NCBI GenBank assembly: GCA_900759045.1
Contig: CAAETU010000060.1
Span: forward strand, 1 to 31,180
DNA length: 31,180 nucleotides
Direction of reading: 5' to 3'
Source: an uncultured Collinsella sp.
GTDB taxonomy: Bacteria; Actinomycetota; Coriobacteriia; Coriobacteriales; Coriobacteriaceae
The stretch's first letter is position 1, and every line of letters starts with the position of its first letter. The notes beneath the pieces are model-generated. The model was not told where the DNA came from, did no database searches, and was given only the letters and a program-made list of their open reading frames with translations. A program made the translations under genes and the position numbers. This document shows positions 1 through 6,928 of the stretch, piece by piece.

Positions 1-2
1 CG

Positions 3-80
3 AGCGCCCACGGGGGCTCCGTCTCGCTCGCCAACGGCCCCTCGGGCGGCGCGGTGGCCACCATCGCGGTCCCCCTGTGA
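3..80 (+). CDS. C-terminal fragment of a sensor histidine kinase (partial)
   Basis: Only the last 25 codons are in the window, reading SAHGGSVSLANGPSGGAVAT and ending IAVPL before a TGA. A glycine-rich HGGSV-x-NxPxGGA-x3-I-x-VPL ending is typical of the final strand and G2 box of HATPase_c domains in two-component sensor kinases, where it closes over ATP. The fragment therefore probably belongs to a membrane-associated kinase whose body lies to the left. Too little is present to name a signal or a partner. The stop codon is built into a 10-bp hairpin. Confidence 0.6.
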   Translation, partial: SAHGGSVSLANGPSGGAVATIAVPL

Positions 81-104
81 GGGCCTAACGACTCAGGCCC
101 TCAC
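77..104 (+). terminator. Hairpin at the end of the kinase gene
   Basis: GTGAGGGCCT (77-86) and AGGCCCTCAC (95-104) form a perfect 10-bp stem with an 8-base loop, overlapping the stop codon at 78-80. No T-run follows, so this is either a weak terminator or an mRNA 3' stabilising stem. Confidence 0.45.
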
Positions 105-189
105 ACCGGAGTGCCTCGCAATCAAACGCTTCCATCTTGAAACACGGGGAGTAAATCGCGAAATCGCAGGTGAAAGGGGGTAAAACGGC

Positions 190-226
190 AAAGAAAAAGC
201 CTCCGTCCCAACCTGGGAACGGAGGC
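190..226 (-). terminator. Intrinsic terminator of guaA
   Basis: Read on the minus strand, GCCTCCGT and ACGGAGGC arms are followed directly by TTTTTCTTT (plus-strand 190-198). It lies about 115 bases after the guaA stop and faces away from it, so it ends guaA transcription against the converging kinase gene. Confidence 0.85.
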
Positions 227-341
227 TCGGTTACCGTATTTACTCACCAATGTCGCTGGCGGCTTTGCCGTGACTCTCGTACGAAACAAAACTCAGCGTC
301 ACAGTGCGGCACTCAAAAATGCAGGTCAGAACCCTGTCGGC

Positions 342-1940
342 CTATTCCCACTCGATGGTCGCGGGCGGCTTGGACGTGATGTCGTAGCACACGCGGTTGG
401 CGCCGGGAACCTCGGCAACGATGCGGCCGGAGATGCGGGCCAGTACGTCGTAGGGCAGCTTAGCCCAGTCGGCGGTCATGGCATCGCTGGACTCGACGGC
501 GCGCAGGATGATCGGGCGCTGATAGGTGCGCTCGTCGCCCATAACGCCAACGGACTTAATGTCGGGCAGAACCGCGAAGTACTGCCAGCAGCTGTGCTCG
601 GAGTTGCGCTCGCCGGTCTGCTCAAACAGACGCTGGTTGTAGGCGTCGAGCTCCTCGCGCACGATGGCGTCGGCGTTCTTGAGGATCTCGAGCTTCTCCT
701 TGTCGACCGCACCGATAATGCGGATGGCCAGACCCGGGCCCGGGAAAGGCTGACGGAACACGATATGACCCGGCAGGCCCAGCGCCAGACCGAGCGCGCG
801 GACCTCGTCCTTAAAGAAGTGGTCGAGCGGCTCGATGAGGTCGAAGTGCACGCCCTCGGGGAACGGGATCAAGTTGTGATGGCTCTTGATGGTGGCCGTC
901 TTGCCACCCGTCTTGCGAGCGCCGGACTCGATGATGTCGGGGTAGATGGTGCCCTGAGCCAGGTACTTGACCGGCTTGCCATCGGTCTCGAGCTGCTGCG
1001 CCACGGCGAAGAACTCTTTCCAGAACTGCGTACCGATGATGCGACGCTTCTCCTCGGGCTCGGTCACGCCGGCCAGAAGCTCGGCATAACGGTCCTCGGC
1101 GTGGACGTGGATAAAGTCGACGTCAAACTGCTTGGTGAAGACCTCCTCCACCTGCTCGGGCTCGCCCTTGCGCAGCAGACCGTGGTTGATGAACACGCAG
1201 GTCATCTGCTTGCCCACGGCGCGAGCGCCAAGAGCTGCCACGACGGAGGAGTCGACGCCACCGGACAGGGCCAGAATCACGCGGTCGTCGCCGACCTTCT
1301 CGCGGAACTCGGCCGTCATGGTCTCGACCAGGTTGTCCATGCTCCAGTTGGGCTCCAGGCCGCAGATCTCAAACAGGAAGTTGCTCAGCAGCTGCTGACC
1401 ATACTCGGAGTGCTTGACCTCGGGGTGGAACTGCGTGGTGAAGATCTTGCGCTCGGGGCACTCCATGGCAGCAACCGGGCACACGTCGGTGCTGGCGGTA
1501 ACGGTAAAGCCCTCGGGCACCTCGGAAACGGCGTCGCGATGGCTCATCCACACAGTCTGCTCCATGGGTGTGGAGTTAAAGAGCTTGGCGCCGGCCGTGC
1601 GCGTGATGGTAGCGCGACCGTACTCGCCCACCTCGGAGTGACCGACCTTGCCGCCGAGCGTCACGGCCGTGATCTGATGGCCGTAGCAAAAGCCCAGGAC
1701 GGGAAGGCCCAGGTCAAAGATGGCAGGATCGATGGACGGAGCGTCCTCGGCATACACAGAAGCCGGGCCGCCGGAAAGGATGAGCGCAGAGGCGTTCATC
1801 TCGCGAATCTCGTCGGCCGAGATGTCGCAGGGGACAATCTCGGAATACACGTTGAGGTCGCGGACGCGACGGGCAATGAGCTGACCGTACTGCGCACCAA
1901 AGTCGAGTACGAGGACCTTTGCGGAAGCCTTTTGATCCAT
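342..1940 (-). CDS. guaA: GMP synthase (glutamine-hydrolysing)
   Basis: A 532-residue cytosolic enzyme that makes GMP from XMP, glutamine and ATP, the last step of de novo guanine nucleotide synthesis. A class I glutamine amidotransferase domain (about 1-200) carries the nucleophile Cys85 in GFCYGHQ and the His172/Glu174 pair in QFHPEVKHS. An ATP-pyrophosphatase domain follows with the PP-loop SGGVDSS at 226-232, then the GMP synthase dimerisation domain, ending in the classic KPPATIEWE. Length is normal for the family. I chose the ATG at 1940 because a GAGGGGG ribosome-binding site lies just upstream; the open frame continues 12 codons further, but those residues (MGTGSPPTRGGT) do not look native. 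It is transcribed alone, divergently from ansA. I see no purine riboswitch in the leader. Confidence 0.97.
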   Translation of the reverse strand: MDQKASAKVLVLDFGAQYGQLIARRVRDLNVYSEIVPCDISADEIREMNASALILSGGPASVYAEDAPSIDPAIFDLGLPVLGFCYGHQITAVTLGGKVGHSEVGEYGRATITRTAGAKLFNSTPMEQTVWMSHRDAVSEVPEGFTVTASTDVCPVAAMECPERKIFTTQFHPEVKHSEYGQQLLSNFLFEICGLEPNWSMDNLVETMTAEFREKVGDDRVILALSGGVDSSVVAALGARAVGKQMTCVFINHGLLRKGEPEQVEEVFTKQFDVDFIHVHAEDRYAELLAGVTEPEEKRRIIGTQFWKEFFAVAQQLETDGKPVKYLAQGTIYPDIIESGARKTGGKTATIKSHHNLIPFPEGVHFDLIEPLDHFFKDEVRALGLALGLPGHIVFRQPFPGPGLAIRIIGAVDKEKLEILKNADAIVREELDAYNQRLFEQTGERNSEHSCWQYFAVLPDIKSVGVMGDERTYQRPIILRAVESSDAMTADWAKLPYDVLARISGRIVAEVPGANRVCYDITSKPPATIEWE

Positions 1941-2103
1941 GGTTCCCCCTCTTGTTGGCGGGGAGCCGGTGCCCACCCGCGCGAATAAACGAGAATAACT
2001 TTCATAGTGTACACGTTATATGGGGTTTCTCGTCCCTCGCAGCCATCAGCGCACGGCAAACGCACGACCTGGGCCCCTATTTGACGGCAATTGAAGTGTT
2101 ACC

Positions 2104-2130
2104 AAACGTTACAGATGATGTAATACGTTT
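2104..2130. promoter_or_regulatory. Candidate operator in the guaA-ansA divergent region
   Basis: AAACGTTACA (2104-2113) and TGTAATACGTTT (2119-2130) are inverted repeats apart from a two-base insertion. The core TTACA-GATGA-TGTAA is perfectly symmetric. It lies about 80 bases upstream of the ansA start, between two divergent genes, where a repressor or activator site would be expected. No regulator is identified. Confidence 0.35.
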
Positions 2131-2207
2131 GAACATTGGACGCCCTGTGCCACAATACTGCCGAACAACTCCGCCTCTGCGGCGGCAAATACGATAGGAA
2201 TACCAGC

Positions 2208-3221
2208 ATGAAGCGCATCCTTCTCATCGCCACGGGCGGCACCATCGCATCGACCGAGGACGGCAACGGCCTCTCCCCCGCCCTGACCGGTGAGGAGCTC
2301 GCCCAGAGCGTCCCCGAGATCTCGGGGCTCTGCGAGCTCGACGTCGTGCAGCCCATGAACATCGACAGCACCAATATGCGCCCGAGCGACTGGATGCGTA
2401 TCCGCGACGTCATTGTCGAGGGTTATGCCGACCACGACGGCTTCGTGATTCTGCACGGCACCGACACCATGAGCTACACCGCGGCAGCGCTTTCCTACCT
2501 GATTCAGGACAGCCTCAAGCCCATCGTGCTCACCGGCTCGCAAAAGCCCATGGGCAACCCCTTTACCGATGCCAAGCTCAACCTGTACCAAAGCCTGCTC
2601 TATGCGCTCGATGAGCATTCGCACGACGTCTCGATCGTTTTTGGCGGCGTGGCCATTGCCGGCACGCGCGCCCGCAAGCAGCGCACCATGAGCTTTAACG
2701 CGTTCATTAGTGTCAACTATCCGCCCATTGCCTACATCCGCAACGACCGCATTGTGCGCAACGGGCTTCACGGCACGCATCAGGGCGAAAACCCGGTGCG
2801 TTTCTACGACAGCATCGACCCGCGCGTGTTTGTCCTTAAGCTCACGCCCGGCGTGAACCCGGGTATCCTGGACGCCCTTGCCGATAGCTACGATGCTGTA
2901 ATTCTTGAGACCTTTGGCATTGGCGGTATTCCCGAGTTTGGTGAGTCCGGCGAGTCATTCCAGGAGGCGATTTTTCGCTGGGTCGGTTCGGGTCGCACCG
3001 TCGTTATGACCACGCAGGTCCCCGAGGAGGGCCTTGACCTGGGTGTTTATGAGGTCGGCCGTGCCTACGCCGATCATCCGGGCATTCTGCGCGGCGACGA
3101 CATGACCACCGAGACGCTCGTGGCCAAGACCATGTGGGCGCTCGGCCAGTCACGTGATGCGGCAGAGATTCAGCGCCTGTTTTACAGCCAAGTCAACCAC
3201 GACCGCATCCCGATGGCGTAA
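2208..3221 (+). CDS. ansA: Type I L-asparaginase
   Basis: A 337-residue asparaginase, close to the 338 residues of E. coli AnsA. It hydrolyses L-asparagine to aspartate and ammonia. Both catalytic threonine motifs are visible: IATGGTIAS near the N-terminus (Thr12 is the likely nucleophile) and LHGTDTMSYTAA (HGTDTM at 83-88, with the Thr-Asp pair). TGSQKPMGNPFTDAKLN carries the expected lysine region. There is no signal peptide, so a cytosolic type I enzyme is more likely than a periplasmic type II one. ATG 2208 is preferred because AGGAA lies 7 bases upstream; the open frame extends about 24 codons further without good coding character. It converges on the XRE gene, and I see no clear terminator in the 22 bases between them. 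Confidence 0.94.
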   Translation: MKRILLIATGGTIASTEDGNGLSPALTGEELAQSVPEISGLCELDVVQPMNIDSTNMRPSDWMRIRDVIVEGYADHDGFVILHGTDTMSYTAAALSYLIQDSLKPIVLTGSQKPMGNPFTDAKLNLYQSLLYALDEHSHDVSIVFGGVAIAGTRARKQRTMSFNAFISVNYPPIAYIRNDRIVRNGLHGTHQGENPVRFYDSIDPRVFVLKLTPGVNPGILDALADSYDAVILETFGIGGIPEFGESGESFQEAIFRWVGSGRTVVMTTQVPEEGLDLGVYEVGRAYADHPGILRGDDMTTETLVAKTMWALGQSRDAAEIQRLFYSQVNHDRIPMA

Positions 3222-3243
3222 TTCAGTTGTCGACGAGTATCCC

Positions 3244-3462
3244 CTATTCGATACCCTCGAGAAGCTCTGACACCGTCATGCCGAGTGCGGGCGCGATCTT
3301 AAATAGAACCTTGAGCGTGAAGTTTGCCGTCCCATCTTCGATTCGGTCGAGGTAGGGTCGGCTGATTCCTGTCGCCACACAAAAATCAACCTTGGAGATA
3401 CCAAGGTCTCTGCGTGTCTCTTCGACCCGCCTGCCAAGAATCTGTTTCGCACGTTCGTCCAT
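3244..3462 (-). CDS. Small XRE-family transcriptional regulator
   Basis: A 72-residue protein that is essentially one Cro/C1-type helix-turn-helix (about residues 8-62: RRVEETRRDLGISKVDF, then ISRPYLDRIEDGTANFTL and a LGMTVSELL tail). Stand-alone XRE proteins of this size usually act as dimeric repressors of their own or a neighbouring promoter. It is divergent from the 3539-3928 gene, with a perfect 24-bp palindrome between them containing a symmetric TATAGT that could serve as -10 in both directions. This strongly suggests autoregulation of both genes, which is inference. No good ribosome-binding site is visible before ATG 3462. Confidence 0.82.
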   Translation of the reverse strand: MDERAKQILGRRVEETRRDLGISKVDFCVATGISRPYLDRIEDGTANFTLKVLFKIAPALGMTVSELLEGIE

Positions 3463-3491
3463 GCAGCCGAGTTTGAAATGGAGCCGAACAT

Positions 3492-3515
3492 AAACGTAAA
3501 CTATAGTTTACGTTT
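3492..3515. promoter_or_regulatory. Perfect 24-bp palindrome, likely XRE operator over a bidirectional promoter
   Basis: The half-site AAACGTAAACTA is followed immediately by its reverse complement. The centre ACTATAGT contains TATAGT on both strands, a five-of-six match to a -10 box. It sits 29 bases upstream of the XRE start and 23 bases upstream of the divergent start at 3539. Confidence 0.75.
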
Positions 3516-3538
3516 TGCCGAATACACAGGAGTTTTCT

Positions 3539-3928
3539 ATGTCGGGTTCTTCGGTCCGCACGTACCGAGCCACGCTTCGTACAAACAGCGCACCGCCCAA
3601 GCTCGTCGTCGTTGAAGCAGAATGTCTTTCGCCCGATGAGCGCACAGCATTTGCATTGCTATCAAGTCGCGTCGCCGCCGTTCTGGTCCCTTGCCCGGCG
3701 CAAGGTGAACTTGCCATCCAATGCCAAGCGCACAGCTGCTCGCTCAATCAGGCTGCCGTAATCGTAACCAGCCAACGCGGCCTGTCGCTCCTTTTGGAAG
3801 CCGGCGTCGCGCTCTGCCTTCGCGGTGCCGGATACGAAAACGAGGCCGCCGCCGATGTAGTCTTTCAACCACGATCGAGCGGCGGCCTCGCAGCAGCCAT
3901 CGAATATGCTTGCAGGCTCGTTGCCTAA
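3539..3928 (+). CDS. Hypothetical 129-residue protein resembling a degenerate mini HAD (Cof-type) fold
   Basis: I do not recognise a named family. The N-terminal KLVVVEAECLSPDE resembles the strand and motif I region of HAD phosphatases (LVVFDLDGTLL) but lacks the DxD catalytic aspartates. The C-terminal stretch LSLLLEAGVALCLRGAGYENEAAADVVF, continuing through GLAAAIEYA, resembles the motif IV region and end of Cof-type HAD proteins. If that reading is right, the middle is heavily shortened and the protein is probably not a phosphatase. ATG 3539 has AGGAG 6 bases upstream; a TTG 24 bases earlier lies in the palindrome and is not used. It is paired with the divergent XRE gene through the 24-bp palindrome. 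There is no signal peptide or membrane segment. Confidence 0.6.
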   Translation: MSGSSVRTYRATLRTNSAPPKLVVVEAECLSPDERTAFALLSSRVAAVLVPCPAQGELAIQCQAHSCSLNQAAVIVTSQRGLSLLLEAGVALCLRGAGYENEAAADVVFQPRSSGGLAAAIEYACRLVA

Positions 3929-3937
3929 AGGCGCAAG

Positions 3938-4321
3938 CTAAAAGCCCAGGCCAAAGCCCATACCGGTAATCGCCGAATACATAAAGTAGACGTTGATCAC
4001 GTTGAGGAACACACCCGTGATGCAACCGTTACGCAGGTAGCGCTCGCACACGATGCGCGCCATGGCGGCGGAGTCATCATTGTTCTTTGCCTGGCGTCCC
4101 GCCGTAAAGTACGTCGCCACGCTCAGCAGTAGATTGAGCACCGGCAATGCCAGCAGCTCGTAGCTCTTGCCCCAGCGCGTCGCCTCGCCGGCGGCATTAA
4201 ACTTCGTTGCCACCTCGGGACCAATGTTGGGGATAACACACGCTGCGACCACCAGCGGAATCACCGCAAGTACGAGCAGCGTAATACCCATGTAGCCAGC
4301 TTTTTTGCCATATTTAAACAT
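3938..4321 (-). CDS. DUF1648-type small integral membrane protein
   Basis: A 127-residue protein with three to four predicted membrane spans: about 10-32 (MGITLLVLAVIPLVVAACV), 55-75 (LLALPVLNLLLSVATYF) and 100-125 (GVFLNVINVYFMYSAITG). Between the first two, IPNIGPEVATKFNAAGEATRWGKS matches the DUF1648 pattern (P-x-IPxHFN-x2-G-x3-W), found in SdpI-like immunity/signal proteins and in many uncharacterised membrane proteins. No substrate is known. It begins 11 bases after the ychF stop with an AAGGA site overlapping that stop, so it is probably co-transcribed with ychF. Confidence 0.7.
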   Translation of the reverse strand: MFKYGKKAGYMGITLLVLAVIPLVVAACVIPNIGPEVATKFNAAGEATRWGKSYELLALPVLNLLLSVATYFTAGRQAKNNDDSAAMARIVCERYLRNGCITGVFLNVINVYFMYSAITGMGFGLGF

Positions 4322-4332
4322 ATGCGTCGTCC

Positions 4333-5409
4333 TTACACGTTAAAGCGGAAGTGCACGACGTCGCCATCGGCCATGACATAGTCCTTGCCCTCAATACGCA
4401 GCTTGCCGGCGGCCTTGGCGCCCTGCTCGCCGCCGAGCTCGATGTAGTCGTCGTAGCCAATGACCTCGGCCTTAATAAAGCCGCGCTCAAAGTCGGTATG
4501 GATGACACCGGCAGCCTGCGGAGCGGTCGCGCCCTGACGAACCGTCCAGGCCTTGACCTCCATCTCGCCAGCCGTAAAGAACGACTGCAGGCCGAGCAGC
4601 TTGTAAGCTGCCTGCGCGAGCACGTCCAGACCGGGCTGCTCCAGGCCCAGGCTCTCCAGGTAGTCGGCGGCGTCCTCGGGATCGAGCTCGGAAAGCTCGG
4701 CCTCAATCTTGGCGCAGATGGGCAGCGGCTTGACGCCATCGATGGGCGCCAGGTCCTCGTTAAGCATATCCTCGTCCACGTTGGCCACATACAGGATGGG
4801 CTTCATGGTGAGCAGGAACAGGCCCTTGGCGGCGGCACGCTCCTCGTCAGTCATCTCCATGGATGCGGCGCGCTTGCCCTCGTTGAGCCAGGCAAGCAGG
4901 CGCTTGGCCACCTCGAACTTGGGCATGAGCTCCTTATCGCGCTTGGCCTCCTTCTCGAGCTTGGGCAGCTGCTTCTCGAGCGTGCCCATGTCGGCCAGGA
5001 TGAGCTCGGTCATGATGGTATCGGCGTCACCGGCGGGGTCGACGAACTCGCCCGTGCGGCCCACCTCACGCATGACGTTGGGGTCCTTAAAGTAGCGCAC
5101 GACCTCGCAGATAGCGTCGGTCTCTCGAATGTTGGCCAAGAACTGGTTGCCCAGGCCCTCGCCCTCGTTGGCACCCTTCACCAGGCCAGCGATGTCGACA
5201 AACTCGACCGTAGCCGGCACAATGCGGCCGGGGTTGACGATGTCGGCGAGCTTTTGCAGGCGGCTATCGGGCACATCGACGATACCCACGTTGGGGTCGA
5301 TCGTGGCAAACGGGTAGTTGGCGGCAAGGCCGGTCTTTTTGGTAAGCGCGGTGAACAGCGTCGACTTGCCCACGTTGGGCAGGCCCACGATACCGATGGA
5401 AAGGGACAC
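4333..5409 (-). CDS. ychF: Ribosome-binding ATPase YchF (Obg/OLA1 family)
   Basis: A 358-residue translation-associated P-loop ATPase; the family binds ribosomes and prefers ATP although it belongs to the Obg GTPase clade. Visible are the P-loop GLPNVGKST (9-17), VDIAGLVKGA (71-80) as G3, VANVDED in place of the usual NKxD (which explains the ATP preference), a coiled-coil insertion (LPKLEKEAKRDKELM), and the C-terminal TGS domain ending YVMADGDVVHFRFNV. I chose GTG 5409 over the in-frame ATG at 5445. AAAGGAG lies 5 bases upstream of the GTG, the family starts at this position (about 363 residues), and a TATACT -10-like box at 5447-5452 abuts the ATG. DUF1648 follows 11 bases downstream. Confidence 0.95.
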   Translation of the reverse strand: MSLSIGIVGLPNVGKSTLFTALTKKTGLAANYPFATIDPNVGIVDVPDSRLQKLADIVNPGRIVPATVEFVDIAGLVKGANEGEGLGNQFLANIRETDAICEVVRYFKDPNVMREVGRTGEFVDPAGDADTIMTELILADMGTLEKQLPKLEKEAKRDKELMPKFEVAKRLLAWLNEGKRAASMEMTDEERAAAKGLFLLTMKPILYVANVDEDMLNEDLAPIDGVKPLPICAKIEAELSELDPEDAADYLESLGLEQPGLDVLAQAAYKLLGLQSFFTAGEMEVKAWTVRQGATAPQAAGVIHTDFERGFIKAEVIGYDDYIELGGEQGAKAAGKLRIEGKDYVMADGDVVHFRFNV

Positions 5410-5446
5410 GACAGCTCCTTTTGGTACAGGTACTTCAAACTGCATA

Positions 5447-5452
5447 AGTATA
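5447..5452 (-). promoter_or_regulatory. Candidate -10 box of the ychF promoter
   Basis: TATACT on the minus strand, 38 bases upstream of the GTG start. No good -35 is present because that position falls in the GC-rich hairpin 5453-5496. A start site near 5440 would exclude the upstream ATG. Confidence 0.4.
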
Positions 5453-5496
5453 GCGCCGCCGCAGCATCCGGGCGAATCCGGACACCGCGGCGGCGC
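5453..5496 (-). terminator. GC-rich hairpin between the ferredoxin-type gene and ychF
   Basis: GCGCCGCCGC (5453-5462) pairs perfectly with GCGGCGGCGC (5487-5496), and the loop holds a further CCGG/CCGG pair. It lies 27 bases past the stop at 5524. No T-run follows, so it may terminate poorly or stabilise the upstream mRNA. Confidence 0.45.
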
Positions 5497-5523
5497 AAAT
5501 GAAGCAGAGATAGAGCTCGCTGA

Positions 5524-6777
5524 CTAGTCCGCGAGCTTCTCCACCTGATCGAGCATCTTGTCGAGCTTGGCCTTTGCCTCGGCCTTGACCTTCTCGGCCT
5601 CCTCGTGGGCCTTGGCCTTCTGAGCGGCCTTTTCCTCGGCCTCGGGATCGACGACGACCAGGTTGGATGCATCATGCTCAACCAACTTAAGCGCATGCTC
5701 GGGACACACCTTGACGCAGGCCCCGCAACCTAGGCAATACGTGGACTCCAGTGCAAAGCGACCGCTTCCCACCAAATCGCAGGCAAACGTGGGGCACACG
5801 TTGACACACTCGCCACACGACGTGCACTTGTCAAAATCGCACTCCGGCGTGCTCACCTGCATGTTCTGGGCAAGCTCGGGATGGTTTTGCAGCGTCGAGA
5901 GTACCAGCTGGCGCCCGTGCGTAAGCGTACGGCGACGCTTGGTCGTCGTGGTGCCGCACATGGTGTTGAGCGTGCGCTCCAGCTGCGTAATCTGGTGACG
6001 GTGGGCCTTCAACTTCTGCGTCACCGAGGCCAGTGCCGCCGTCGCCGGATTGAGCTTGGTCACCGTCAGGCCCGTGGTACGGGCAATCTTTTCCATGTAC
6101 TCCTTGCGCTCGTACTCGCGAAGCTTATGGCACTTGAGGCTCTTGGGGTCGACCTCCAGGCCCATGCCCGTACCAGCCCACTCCTCGGCAGTAGCGATGG
6201 CCTCGCCCAGAATATCCTCGCCACCGGTGTTGCGGCACTTATCGCACACGCCCAGTGGCAGGTAGACGCTCACGTTGGGATAGTCGGCCAGCACCGAGAA
6301 CCAGGTCTCGGCAGTAATATCGCCCACGCAGGCGACGACGACCTCGTTTTCGCGCGGCATGCGCTTAAGGGCGCGCGTGCAGGTAACGTAGGCGGTCTCG
6401 TGGCTCGTAGCAGCAGAGACGATATCGTCATACAGGTTTTTGGGCGCCAGGCGCGGCGAGATGATCGCCTCGGTCGGACAGGCAGCGGCGCACAGGCCGC
6501 ACTTGCGACAGGAGTCGAGGATCTCGATGGCGTCTTCCTCGACCTCGATAGCGTTGACCGGGCACACGTCCATGCACGCGGTGCAGGCGCTCTTCTCGTT
6601 TTTGCAGGTCAAGCACGGAATGGTGTTGCCGCGCGGACGCTCCTTGTAGTCGGCAGGATTCCACTGCGGTGCCGACGGATCGAGTGCATCGGTCACACCG
6701 CCAAGCGGGTTTTTAAGAAAGTCGAAACCCTTGCTGATCTCGATAATGTCATCAAACAGATCGTGTTCCTGCGCCAT
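5524..6777 (-). CDS. Multi-cluster 4Fe-4S ferredoxin-type protein with a coiled-coil tail
   Basis: A 417-residue iron-sulfur protein, probably an electron-transfer subunit. The N-terminal half has C55-x2-C58, C65-x2-C68-x3-C72P and C90-x2-C93-x2-C96-x3-C100P. The C-terminal half has C318-x2-C321-x2-C324-x3-C328P and C348-x2-C351-x2-C354-x3-C358P. That gives four ferredoxin-like cluster sites plus extra cysteines (55, 58, 178, 181, 313). The middle third (VVVACVGDITAETWF, LPLGVCDKC) resembles domains in redox complexes that pass electrons onward, but I cannot name a partner. Residues 375-417 are Lys/Glu/Ala-rich and likely a coiled coil. ATG 6777 has GGGAGG upstream; the open frame extends 10 codons further without support. 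It follows gldA in the same direction with a 151-base gap, so co-expression with the dehydrogenases is possible but unproven. Confidence 0.8.
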   Translation of the reverse strand: MAQEHDLFDDIIEISKGFDFLKNPLGGVTDALDPSAPQWNPADYKERPRGNTIPCLTCKNEKSACTACMDVCPVNAIEVEEDAIEILDSCRKCGLCAAACPTEAIISPRLAPKNLYDDIVSAATSHETAYVTCTRALKRMPRENEVVVACVGDITAETWFSVLADYPNVSVYLPLGVCDKCRNTGGEDILGEAIATAEEWAGTGMGLEVDPKSLKCHKLREYERKEYMEKIARTTGLTVTKLNPATAALASVTQKLKAHRHQITQLERTLNTMCGTTTTKRRRTLTHGRQLVLSTLQNHPELAQNMQVSTPECDFDKCTSCGECVNVCPTFACDLVGSGRFALESTYCLGCGACVKVCPEHALKLVEHDASNLVVVDPEAEEKAAQKAKAHEEAEKVKAEAKAKLDKMLDQVEKLAD

Positions 6778-6817
6778 GCGCGGCCCCTCCCTGAGCAGTG
6801 CAAACAAGCAAGAGATA

Positions 6818-6848
6818 ATGATACGCTATCGGCCCACGCCTCGGGCAA
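6818..6848 (-). promoter_or_regulatory. Weak candidate promoter of the ferredoxin-type gene
   Basis: TTGCCC (6843-6848) and TATCAT (6818-6823) on the minus strand, with a long 19-base spacer. The -10 lies about 40 bases upstream of the start at 6777. Confidence 0.25.
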
Positions 6849-6928
6849 ATTACACGCGGCGCATCTTTGCGGCAAATAGCCCATGGCCCATCGCCGCCTC
6901 GATTGCACAAGGTCGATCAAGCGCCAAA

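Noticed and set aside
270..1988. 572-codon plus-strand frame opposite guaA
   Set aside because: Shadow of guaA, whose protein has every expected motif; the opposite frame is low-complexity Gly/Leu/Ala/Asp/Val typical of antisense reading in GC-rich DNA.
1941..2207. Purine riboswitch in the guaA leader
   Set aside because: I could not find the conserved junction or loop sequences on the minus strand.
3515..3538. TTG 3515 as the start of the HAD-like gene
   Set aside because: It lies at the palindrome edge without a ribosome-binding site; ATG 3539 has AGGAG.
5410..5445. ATG 5445 as the ychF start
   Set aside because: A strong AAAGGAG precedes GTG 5409, family length fits the GTG, and a -10-like box abuts the ATG.
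4351..5502. 383-codon plus-strand frame opposite ychF
   Set aside because: Antisense artefact of a clearly assigned gene.
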